Assembly: GCA_001931905.2 (NCBI GenBank)
Contig: MSJI02000890.1
Span: 1 to 11,651, forward strand
Length of the DNA stretch: 11,651 nucleotides
DNA from: Cladosporium sp. IMV 00045
Taxonomy: Eukaryota; Ascomycota; Dothideomycetes; Cladosporiales; Cladosporiaceae
Direction of reading: 5' to 3'
Below the pieces are notes generated by a model that worked only from the letters and a program-made list of their open reading frames with translations, made no database searches and was not told where the DNA came from. Shown here one piece after another: positions 1 to 8,205 of this stretch (positions are counted from its first letter, which is position 1; the number at the start of each line of letters is the position of its first letter). The position numbers were made by a program, and so were the translations under genes.

Positions 1-2860
1 GCCGCCTACGCGAGAGGAGACAACCAGATGAAGGTCCAATTGGACAAGGAGGACACCGACCACGCCGTCTACATCGACACCAGTGCTGCTGGCGTTACCA
101 ATGCCTCTGGCCCGGGTTACGAGTCCAGGCTTGAGAGCAAGTACTTGGACGGCAGCAGAGGTGGCAACAGCTACCGCGTTGAGACTTTCCGCGCTCCCTC
201 GCAAGCCGTGCAGTCCATCAGGTGTTACTTTGTCTACCAGTCGGTCTTCAAGAACAAGAACCCCGCCGCCGGCGAGACGAGAATCGAGGAGCTCGGTGAC
301 GAGCGTTTCCTCCTCAAGGCCACACAGAACACCAAGATGATCTACCAAAGCATCATGGACCAAGTCGTCTCCCGCACTGGTCCCGTCATTGACATGTACG
401 ACATTGAGGGCGTGCGCGAGAAGCGTCTGATTGTTGGTTTCAAGCAGGGATCCGCCCAGGGTCTTTTCTCTGCTCTCAGCAGTCTATACCACTACTACGG
501 CCTGACTTCCTCAAGGAAGTACGTCGAGCAGTTCTCCAACGGCATCACCATCATTTCCATGTACCTTGCCCCTGCGCCCACATCGTCCAGCAAGCACCCT
601 CCGATCGAGGCCAGCATTCACCAGATCATGAAGGAGATCTCCCTGCTTTACTGCATTCCCCAAAACCGCTTCCAAGCTCACTTCATCTCCGGACGTCTGT
701 CCCTTCAGGAGGCCATCTACGCTCACTGCGTGTGGATCTTCACCCAACATTTCCTCAACAGGCTCGGCAACGAGTACAATGGCCTCGCTTCCGTTTTGGA
801 CTCCACCAACACTGTCCACGCTGAGATCCTCGCCAAACTGAAGAAGCGTCTGCGTAACGAGACTTTCACCGCGGACTACATCCTCGAGATCATCGACCAG
901 TACCCTGACCTCATCCGCGCGCTCTACCTTTCTTTCGCGAACACACACTACGTTCAGACTCGCGGCGATGCCGACAACTTCCTCCCCACGCTGTCCTACC
1001 AGCGCATGTCCGTCGATCGCGCACTCCCTGATGCCGAGCTCAAGGACTTGATTGTGAAGAACACCGTCAACGAGCACCACACCATGGTCATGTCAGCGTT
1101 CCGCATCTTCAACTCTGCCGTCCTCAAGACCAACTTCTACACCCCCACCAAGGTCGCACTCTCTTTCCGCTTGAACCCCAGCTTCCTTCCTGCCGAGGAG
1201 TACGCCCAGCCTCTGTACGGCATGTTCCTGGTGATCAGCTCCGAGTTCAGAGGTTTCCACCTTCGCTTCAGAGACGTCGCTCGTGGTGGTATCCGCATCG
1301 TGAAGTCTAGAAGCCGCGAAGCCTACGCGATCAACGCCCGCTCGCTCTTCGACGAGAACTACAACCTTGCCAACACTCAGCAGAAGAAGAACAAGGATAT
1401 CCCCGAAGGTGGCAGCAAGGGTGTCGTTCTCCTCGACTACCAACACCAGGACAAGATGACCGTCGCTTTCGAGAAGTACATCGATTCTATCATGGACTTG
1501 CTCCTCCCTCCCACTAGCCCCGGTATCAAGGACCCTATCGTTGATCTTCACGGCAAGCAGGAGATTCTCTTCATGGGTCCCGACGAGAACACCGCTGAGC
1601 TCGTCAACTGGGCGACCGCCCACGCCCGCAGCCGTGGCGCGCCTTGGTGGAAGTCCTTCTTCACGGGTAAGAACCCTAAGCTTGGTGGCATCCCTCACGA
1701 CAAGTACGGCATGACCACGCTCAGTGTTCGCGAGTACGTCACGGGTATCTACCGCAAGCTCGGCCTGGATGAGACTCAGGTTCGCAAACTGCAGACCGGT
1801 GGCCCTGACGGTGATCTCGGCTCCAACGAGATCCTTCTCGGCAAGGAAAAGTATGTCGCAATCGTTGACGGTGCCGGTGTGCTCGTGGACCCCAGGGGTA
1901 TTGACCGCCAGGAGCTTCTGCGTCTCGCCTCTGAGCGCAAGATGATCAACAACTTTGACATCTCCAGACTCTCCGGCGAGGGCTACCGCGTGCTCGTCGA
2001 GGACAACAACCTTACCCTCCCCTCCGGCGAGGTCGTTCACAACGGCACCACTTTCCGCAACACCTTCCACCTCCGCAACCAGGAGAACTTCGACATGTTC
2101 GTCCCTTGCGGTGGTCGCCCCGAGAGCATCGACTTCTCCTCCGCCACTAAGCTCATCAGCGACGGCAAGCCCGTCATCCCCTACATCGTCGAAGGCGCCA
2201 ACCTCTTCATCACGCAAGAAGCCAAGCTCCGCCTCGAGAAGGCCGGCACGATCGTCTTCAAAGACGCATCCGCCAACAAGGGCGGTGTCACCTCCTCCTC
2301 CCTCGAAGTCCTCGCCTCCCTCTCCTTCGACGAGGCCGGCTTCATCGAGCACATGTGCGTCAAGGACGACGGCGCCGTCCCGCAGTTCTACCAGGACTAT
2401 GTGCGCCAGGTCCAGGCGACGATCCAGGAGAACGCGCGCCTCGAGTTCGAGACTCTCTGGCGCGAGGGCGAGGCCACCGGCGAGAGCCGCAGCATCCTCT
2501 CCGACCGCCTGTCCGTCGCCATCACCCGCATGGACGAGGAGCTGCAGGCCACCGAGCTGTGGGACAACGTCGAGCTGCGCAGGAGCGTCCTCAGCGACGC
2601 CCTGCCTCAGCTTCTGCTGCAGCAGATCGGTCTGAACAACATTCTTGAGAGGGTAAGTTACTTGAATATCAATTCCTTCTTTTCGTTTTTCGTATGCTAA
2701 CCAATCATCACAGGTCCCCGACGCCTACCTCCGCGCCATCTTCGGCTCCTTCCTCGCCAGCCGCTTCATCTACAGCATGGGTATCAGCGCCAGCCCCGTC
2801 AGCTTCTTCGCTTTCATGAACAAACGCATGGCCAAGAGCGCGCATGCTCTGCTTGAGTAG
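1..2860 (+). CDS. gdh2: NAD-specific glutamate dehydrogenase, large fungal type (5' partial)
   Basis: Oxidises L-glutamate to 2-oxoglutarate and ammonium with NAD+, the catabolic arm of glutamate metabolism. The frame is open from base 1, so the start lies upstream; 932 residues are visible and about 110-150 N-terminal residues appear to be missing against the roughly 1,050-1,100 usual in fungi. Exons are 1-2652 and 2714-2860. The 61-nt phase-0 intron (2653-2713) has GTAAGT, branch TGCTAAC at 2695-2701 and acceptor CAG. In window residue numbering the landmarks are RGGIR from 428, DIPEGGSKG with the likely catalytic Lys473, GGPDGDLGSNE near 600, VDGAGVLVDP near 623 in the dinucleotide-binding part, CGGRPESI at 703, VEGANLFIT at 730 and DASANKGGV near 755. 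The second exon encodes a conserved-looking 48-residue tail ending SAHALLE. No frameshift or missing catalytic motif is seen. Family assignment is very secure; cell location cannot be judged without the N-terminus. Confidence 0.97.
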
Positions 2861-3293
2861 ATGGAGATTGGTTTTGGAGGCAAAGAGAAGAGATGTGGTG
2901 TGTTTTAATGACGTTACGTGTGTTGTGCGCGGATAGGAGAAAGTCCTAGAAGAAGAAGAACAAATCATATTTTGCATAATGCGGGAACAAGGCGTGGCCT
3001 TTCTGCCTGCTGTTGGAGTTTAATGGGAAGGGAAATAATCACTTAGGAAGGGGAAAAAAAGTTATTTGTTTTTGCTATGTTCCTATATTCTAATTTTTGA
3101 CTTTTGAAGTTTGTTGAAGAGAGGAATCTTTTTTTGATCTTGTTTGAATTCGAGGTTTGGATGGAATGCCAGAGCATAGGTTAGACTTTCTCACCTGTCT
3201 GGCATCGACAATTCTTCAACATTCCGCAATTTAGCTCTCTTTGTGAAGAAAGTAAACAATACAGATTTCGCGGATTGGTCCATTTGCTTATTT

Positions 3294-3299
3294 CACGTG
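3294..3299. promoter_or_regulatory. CACGTG E-box palindrome (distal)
   Basis: Perfect CACGTG palindrome 256 bp upstream of the ATG at 3550. In fungi this hexamer is the core site of bHLH factors such as Cbf1/CpcR-like and Ino2/4-like proteins. A second copy lies 138 bp downstream. Binding is inferred from the motif alone. Confidence 0.35.
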
Positions 3300-3431
3300 T
3301 TTTCCATCCTCTTGAGCTGCTGCTGCTGCTGTTGCTGTCGTCGTCTTCTTTGTTATTTTGTTTATCACCACCGCTGCTGGCAAGCAACCTCCTGAACAAC
3401 TATACTTCACCTTCAACTTGCAGGCTACTTG

Positions 3432-3437
3432 CACGTG
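3432..3437. promoter_or_regulatory. CACGTG E-box palindrome (proximal)
   Basis: Second perfect CACGTG, 118 bp upstream of the ATG at 3550, followed 14 bp later by a GTCACGTC half-related site at 3451-3458. The pair flanks the pyrimidine-rich leader of the SPAK-repeat gene. It could equally lie inside the transcribed leader. Confidence 0.35.
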
Positions 3438-3549
3438 TCCTGAACACCAGGTCACGTCGACTTCTCGCCACACAGTCTTGCCCTCTTACCACTTTCTCGT
3501 CGCCTACTTTCAAAGCAAAAGCAAAAGCCCAACGCCGAAAACCGCGACC

Positions 3550-4516
3550 ATGGCCAAAGTCCGCGACAACAGCGTCGGCCCTGCGCGTCGCAGCGCGAGG
3601 ATCAAAGACATCGTACGCTTCATCCTCCCCATCTGCCTTTTGCAATTGCCATTGTCGTTTTCTTTTCCTACCCGCACTCACATCTGCGTCGGTCACGCGA
3701 TCAACCTCGCGCTGCTTGTCGGGTTGACCGAAGAAAGAAAGAAAGAAAGAAAGAAAAAAGAACCTTCTAACCAAACTCGCCCGCTTCCTGCCTGTAGGGA
3801 AAGACAACCACCAAGCCATCCAAACCCTCCGCGTCGTCCCCCAAGAAAGCGACCAAGGCTAAGAGTCCTGGCCCGCACGCTCAAGCCGCCGGCGTGGTGA
3901 AGAAGGCTTCGCCGGCTAAGAAGAAGGCGTCGCCGGCTGAGAAGGCCTCGCCAGCAAAGAAAGCCTCGCCAGCAAAGAAAGCCTCTCCCGCGAAGAAGGC
4001 GTCGCCTGCCAAAAAGGCCTCGCCAGCAAAGAAGGCCTCTCCCGCGAAGAAGGCCTCCCCAGCCAAATCGCCCGCCAAACCCGCCGGCGTCACCAAACCG
4101 GCCGCGAAGAAGGCCGCGCCGAAAGCGAAGAAGGCCGCCAGTCCGAGCAAGGTGAGTGAAATGGTGGGCGAGTTCGTGGGGAAGATGTTGGCGGTTGCTG
4201 GCTGGTGGGGTGGGAAAGGGAGAGAGGAGGTTAGTAGTCCTCTTTCCTCTCTCTCTTTCCTTTCTGGGCTTTCTGGTTTGACTCGACGTTCTTTGGGAGA
4301 TAAGCGCTTGGAATTGGTTGTTTTTGGTGAATTGATCGAGCTGACTGTTACTTTTCTGAGCAGAAATCAGCTAGTCCTGTGAGGAATGCGAGGGTAAGTG
4401 ATGTCTTTCTTTTCTTTCTTTGCTTTTCTCAGAGCTGTTTGGACAAAGCTAACGACTGTCCACAGAGCGTGAGTCCCCAGAAGGAGAACAGGTCGCAGAG
4501 CCCCAAGAAGAAGTAG
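3550..4516 (+). CDS. Lysine-rich SPAK-repeat protein, histone H1 tail-like
   Basis: Predicted 165-residue, strongly basic protein; probably binds DNA or chromatin (inference). Exons are 3550-3612, 3798-4151, 4364-4393 and 4466-4516; all three introns (185, 212 and 72 nt) are phase 0. The start has a good context (GACCATGG). Residues 1-21 carry RRSARI, followed by a Lys/Ser/Pro/Ala-rich region and nine ASPA units, mostly spaced KKASPA, then AAKKAAPKAKKAASPSK and a tail ending SPKKK. About fourteen Ser-Pro-x-Lys/Arg motifs fit both the SPKK-type minor-groove motif of H1 tails and the CDK consensus, so cell-cycle phosphorylation is plausible. The winged-helix globular domain of true fungal H1 is absent, so I would not name it H1. 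Retaining intron 1 would replace the repeat frame by one ending at 3900. Introns have branch sites TTCTAAC (3764-3770), CTGAC (4341-4345) and GCTAAC (4448-4453). Confidence 0.8.
3733..3756 (+). repeat. (GAAA)6 microsatellite in intron 1
   Basis: Six perfect GAAA units, followed by AAAG, inside intron 1 of the SPAK-repeat gene and just upstream of its TTCTAAC branch site. The purine tract sits where a pyrimidine tract is usual. Likely length-variable between strains. Confidence 0.9.
3900..4064 (+). repeat. 18-bp coding minisatellite, nine KKASPA units
   Basis: Nine tandem 18-nt units of the type AAG AAG GCC TCG CCA GCA, with one extra AAG codon at 3918-3920 and one Lys-to-Glu change at 3939-3941. 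Units 4-6 (3957-4010) and 7-9 (4011-4064) match each other in order: first TCGCCAGCA, then TCTCCCGCG, then a third variant. This gives a 54-nt higher-order period and suggests a block duplication of three units. The frame is kept throughout because units are multiples of three. Confidence 0.93.
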
Positions 4517-5508
4517 TGATAGAATGGCTCAAAAGGCAGGACTGGTATCTTCTGGCATTGGTAATGGTTTGCAAGTCTTAATCCGGAGTTGAGGATTTTT
4601 TGAAGAGTAAGGCTGAGGTCTGTTTCGTATAATGTCGTTAGTAGTCATTGAGATTGTTACTGCGGAATGAATCCATTGAAGAACTGGTAGTCTCGTCAAT
4701 CCATGGTGTTGCCTCCCTGTTTACCTCCTCTGCTGTTACTCTCATGATTGCACGCTGTTCACACGCTCTTCTGCACGAGATCCAATCGGTGTTAGGGCTC
4801 GTACTTTTCGTTCCGGAAGCTATTTGTAGATTAAAGTCGAGGCGAGGGATTTAACTGGAAGGAGGCGATACAAGGTACAAGCCAGACATGAGGCTCAGGG
4901 GGTGAGACAGGCTGGAGGCTGACGAGGAGAGAGTCTCGCGATACTTTCACTTGACTTGTCATCAGTCTCTCCTGTCACTACCTCACTCTTCGTGATAGCA
5001 GCACGCGCTTCCCTTTCACTTCATGCCATATCAAACCTGTCATTTTATTCGAGAAACCCCGCAGTCTGGCCTTACTGCGTGACTGGAAGAGTGGAGTCGA
5101 CCTTTTGACTTCTCACCTGGGGGAAGATCCCGGGGAAGCAGAGCAACGAGCATCATCAAAAGCCGCAGAAGGCTTGGCGAGATCTTCCGAATCCGATAAC
5201 CCAGCCAGCTCTGCCTCTCTCGCTCTCACAAAGCATCAACCACATCTCTCCCGTCCTTCACTCGTTACAACCTCACTTCACTCCAACCCACCTCTCACTC
5301 TCCGCTCACCTCCAACCCGCCTCTCCTCACCTCACTCTCCTCTCCGCTCACCTCACCGACCTTCGCGCCGACTGCACTCATATGATATCGACAAGCCATT
5401 CTTTGCGCCAGTCCAGCATCGCTTCCAATTAGCATATCCCAACCCACTCACAACAACGCGCATTCGCCCTCCAATGACGTTGCGCAAATCGACCTACGAC
5501 CTCCAACA
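4517..5508. other. Intergenic: 3' UTR of SPAK-repeat gene and promoter/leader of carrier gene
   Basis: This 992-bp stretch has no gene I can support. Small open frames such as 4648-4854 on + have no domain-like sequence. From about 5220 the + strand becomes strongly pyrimidine-rich (see separate entry), as is common upstream of fungal housekeeping genes. No tRNA-like arm pattern or transposon terminus was seen. Confidence 0.55.
5225..5365 (+). promoter_or_regulatory. CT-rich promoter/leader tract with direct repeats
   Basis: Long C/T-rich stretch about 150-280 bp upstream of the carrier ATG. It contains a perfect 15-bp direct repeat CTCTCCGCTCACCTC at 5298-5312 and 5340-5354 (42 bp apart) and a repeated CTCCAACCC at 5281 and 5310. 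Pyrimidine tracts like this commonly mark core promoters and start-site regions in filamentous fungi; the transcription start is not determined here. Confidence 0.5.
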
Positions 5509-5512
5509 ATGA
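5474..5512 (+). promoter_or_regulatory. Upstream ORF overlapping the carrier start codon (ATGA)
   Basis: An ATG at 5474 opens a 12-codon frame (MTLRKSTYDLQQ) whose TGA (5510-5512) overlaps the main ATG (5509-5511) as ATGA. The same frame is open further upstream, from an ATG at 5105, so any leader beginning after 5105 and before 5474 would still carry this uORF. The encoded peptide has no recognisable function. A regulatory effect on carrier translation, by reinitiation or inhibition, is inference. Confidence 0.45.
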
Positions 5513-7013
5513 GCTCTGGCCCTTCCTCTTCACCCCTCGCCCCGAACCCTCTCCCCAATCCGAACCCGCTCAAAACCGCATCTTCAAATATGACCTCACC
5601 CGGGGAAGAACAACAACCTCCGACCCCGCCCTCGACCTCCACCACCCCCGCCGAACCGATTCCCTACTACGGCCTGCGCGTCTGGCTCTCCCAGCCGGTC
5701 ATCGCCTCCTTCATCGCCGGCGGCACCGCCGGCGCCGTCTCGCGCACCGTCGTCTCCCCGCTCGAGCGCTTGAAGATTTTGCTGCAAGTCCAGAATGTCG
5801 GCCGCAATGAGTATAAGATGAGCATTGGCAAGGCCCTCTCCAAGATGTGGCGCGAGGAGGGCTGGCGCGGCATGATGGCCGGCAACGGCACCAATTGCAT
5901 CCGCATCGTGCCTTATAGCGCGGTGCAGTTTGGCAGTTACAATATCTACAAGAAGGTAAGTGTTTTCCGTTTATTTCTTTTTGTCTTTTGAGCGTTGCTT
6001 TGGATCTGTGGGAGATGATGGTACTGGGTGGTTGGTTGTAGACATTGGGCATTGGGATTTGGAAGGCAGGAGTCGAAAAGATGCAGTTGGCAGCAAGCAA
6101 TGGGCAGTGATCAGGGTTGTCGACATCCAGCAGCGTTCAACACGCTGCAACCAAAATGGCGTCAACGCCGGCAATACTGCTCGTCAACATGCGAGCCAAT
6201 TTCGACCACCGAACAGAGAAGAGAGAAGGTAAATCCACGAACCAAGTAAAGTCGGACTAATCAATTGTATAACAGGGCTTCGAACCATCACCCGGAGAAC
6301 CACTCACCGCCCTCGCCCGTCTTTGCTGCGGCGCGCTCGCCGGTATTACTTCAGTCACCGTCACCTACCCTCTCGATATCGTTCGCACGCGCCTCTCCAT
6401 CCAGTCCGCTTCTTTCGCTACACTGGCAAAAGAAAAGTCCGTCGCCGCCGCAGAGGCTGCAAAACGCAAACTTCCTGGCATGTGGGGCACGATGAAGCAC
6501 ATGTACGTGAGCGAGGGTGGCATCCCAGCACTGTACAGAGGCATAATTCCGACTGTCGCGGGTGTGGCCCCGTACGTCGGTCTCAACTTCATGATTTACG
6601 AGAGCGTTCGCACCTACTTCACACCTGAGGGAGAGTCGAATCCTGGCCCTTTTGGAAAGCTCGGAGCTGGTGCGATTTCTGGTGGCGTGGCGCAGACGTG
6701 CACCTACCCTCTGTAAGTGACATCCACTCCAGCTCTCGCAAATGTGGTTTTGAGACTAACATTCTATGAAAGTGACGTGCTCCGCCGCCGCTTCCAGATC
6801 AACACCATGTCCGGCATGGGCTATCAATACAAGGGCATCTTCGATGCTATTCGCGTCATCGTCGCCCAGGAAGGTCTCAAGGGCCTGTACAAAGGCATCA
6901 GCCCGAACTTGCTCAAGGTCGCGCCATCGATGGCCAGCTCATGGCTGAGTTTCGAGATGACCAGGGACTTCATCATGGATCTCAACCCCAGGGAGGACGA
7001 TGAGGAGCCTTGA
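5509..7013 (+). CDS. Mitochondrial carrier (SLC25), YPR011C-like nucleotide-type
   Basis: A 374-residue mitochondrial inner-membrane carrier. Exons are 5509-5955, 6276-6712 and 6773-7013; introns are 320 nt (phase 0) and 60 nt (phase 2, branch GACTAAC). Residues 1-52 are Pro/Ser/Thr-rich and likely disordered, then three carrier repeats follow with signatures SPLERLKILLQ (83-93), YPLDIVRTRL (180-189) and YPLDVLRRRF (293-302); the second intron splits the Leu codon of the third. The sequence IPTVAGVAPYVGLNF carries a Gly-Val pair at the second contact point, the type known for nucleotide carriers. Overall it is closest to the fungal group of yeast YPR011C, which transports adenosine phosphosulfate and PAPS; CoA carriers of the Leu5/SLC25A42 group are the alternative. 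The start has A at -3; Met28 is a possible internal start. Substrate is inferred, the family is secure. Confidence 0.95.
5956..6275 (+). other. Long intron 1 of the carrier gene, with an internal cryptic exon
   Basis: 320 nt, donor GTAAGT, branch ACTAAT near 6256, acceptor ACAG. Direct joining gives the unbroken carrier protein. Inside it, an acceptor-like TTGTAG ending at 6041 and a donor-like GTAAAT at 6229 could define a 187-nt cassette that shifts the frame and meets a TGA within about 23 codons. I see no complete box C/D or H/ACA snoRNA. Confidence 0.7.
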
Positions 7014-8205
7014 TTGCGCTGCGAAACACGAACTAAAGCAAAGCAAGGAGGAACCGACCAAACGAAGAGAGCGAAGGACCTTACGGTCGCATCAATTCAA
7101 AGCGAAAGCGAAATTCCAGGCATCATGGGCGTCGGCGTTTGATTTTTTTTTTTTTTTTCTTTTTTCTTCCCTCTTCGCCCTCTTTCCATCTTGGACAGGA
7201 ATGGAAAGAGGGGAATGGATAAAAGAGGACCATAAGGGAGGGAGCAAGTTTTCGAAATCATGGATGCTTTGATTTTGTTGGCAACGAGGATAATGGGAGG
7301 GATTCCGGGATTTTCCCAAGGAAACTTTCCCTTTCCTTCCCCTCATCGCCATCGATCACATCAACCGAACACTGCAAAAAAGGGAAGCGAGGCGTTTTGC
7401 ACGGACACACACACACTGGAGAATCAACAGCGGGTTGCACAATGGGAACAAACACGGGTTTGTGGACATATATTATCTTTCGAGTATCGCTTTTTCTCTT
7501 TATTGAGCAAGAATCTCAAGCGAGGGGATTTTGACATGGGCATGGGAGAAGCGAGAAGTGAGAAGAATCAGGTTATGGGTTGTGGCCTTTTGAAGAAATA
7601 AGGCATACAATGAAATGGGGATGTTTGCAGCAGCGAAAGGCAGTCGCACAGATGTATAGTAGTAGCAGTATCGTCTCCTAAACCTCGCCCCGCCCTTACC
7701 ACTGTTTTCCCGCTTTGCGTCTGGATCCACCGTGTATTCATCCCAGCTGATTCTGAACAGATTTATTCTCGTTGCAAAGCAGAGTGTAATCGTTGACTTT
7801 CCGGCTATCATCAATTGCTCGTTCGGCTTCCTTCTTCTTCCCCCAGGCGATCTACACTCCACAGCACCCCAGCCGGAGAGCAGTGGGGAAGGTGGAAATG
7901 GACCGAGGCATATGCCCACGACACTTCTTGCGGAGCCGACTGCGACGATGTGTTCGTATTTGATATTTCGCATGGCTTGGGGTCTTTGAAGTGAGACTGA
8001 CTCCTGATGAGAAAGCTCTTTCTTGATTATTTGTTCCTTTTTACTTTTGATAGATCATTTCTCGCCTTCGCCTCGCTTTCTGTCTTCCATGTTGATGGGA
8101 TCTGCCACAAGGGACGATTGATATATCGATACAGCAGGAAGAAGGAAGCTCTTCGTGCATTATTTGTTGTTTTGGGAGAGTTGGAGACTCTAGCAAACAG
8201 TGATT
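7014..8205. other. Intergenic: carrier 3' UTR and promoter/leader of biotin carboxylase
   Basis: This 1,192-bp stretch has no gene I can support. It includes a T16 run (7143-7158) just after the carrier, a short CA run near 7407-7416, and pyrimidine/purine patches. A minus-strand open frame at 7500-7973 (157 codons) has no recognisable domain, and I see no convincing splice partners for it. One GATA-type site (TGATAG, 8048-8053) lies 158 bp before the next ATG, too little to claim nitrogen control. Confidence 0.55.
7143..7158 (+). repeat. T16 homopolymer downstream of the carrier
   Basis: Sixteen consecutive T residues, then C and a further T-rich run to about 7170, 130 bp after the carrier stop codon. 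Probably within or just past the 3' UTR; prone to length errors in sequencing. Confidence 0.9.

Larger units (their letters stand above)
2861..3549. other. Intergenic: gdh2 3' UTR and promoter/leader of the SPAK-repeat gene
   Basis: This 689-bp stretch has no gene I can support. The left part is AT-rich with T runs (for example 3128-3134) and should contain the gdh2 3' UTR and poly(A) site. From about 3290 the sequence becomes pyrimidine- and CTG-rich, including five CTG units at 3317-3331, and probably supplies the promoter and leader of the next gene. Open frames here (for example 3275-3727 on +) have no recognisable product and run across the good ATG at 3550 in another frame. Confidence 0.6.

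Noticed and set aside
1093..2352. Long minus-strand open frame (419 codons) inside gdh2, and a second one at 511-1080
   Set aside because: Both lie opposite well-conserved glutamate dehydrogenase codons. Strong C-ending codon bias removes stops on the opposite strand. Their translations show no recognisable domain.
5105..5512. 135-codon + strand open frame as a separate protein gene
   Set aside because: Composition is simply the CT-rich leader (Ser/Pro/Leu/Arg-rich) with no domain, and it ends on the carrier ATG. Kept only as a uORF observation.
5956..6275. snoRNA hidden in carrier intron 1 (ATGATGG resembling box C, and a GGCG/CGCC hairpin)
   Set aside because: No convincing box D, terminal stem or H/ACA pair was found.
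7500..7973. Minus-strand 157-codon open frame in the carrier/biotin carboxylase gap
   Set aside because: No domain-like sequence and no clear splice partners or promoter; a frame of this length can arise by chance in this base composition.
8048..8053. GATA site as evidence for nitrogen control of the biotin carboxylase
   Set aside because: A single TGATAG is expected by chance in more than 1 kb of flanking DNA.
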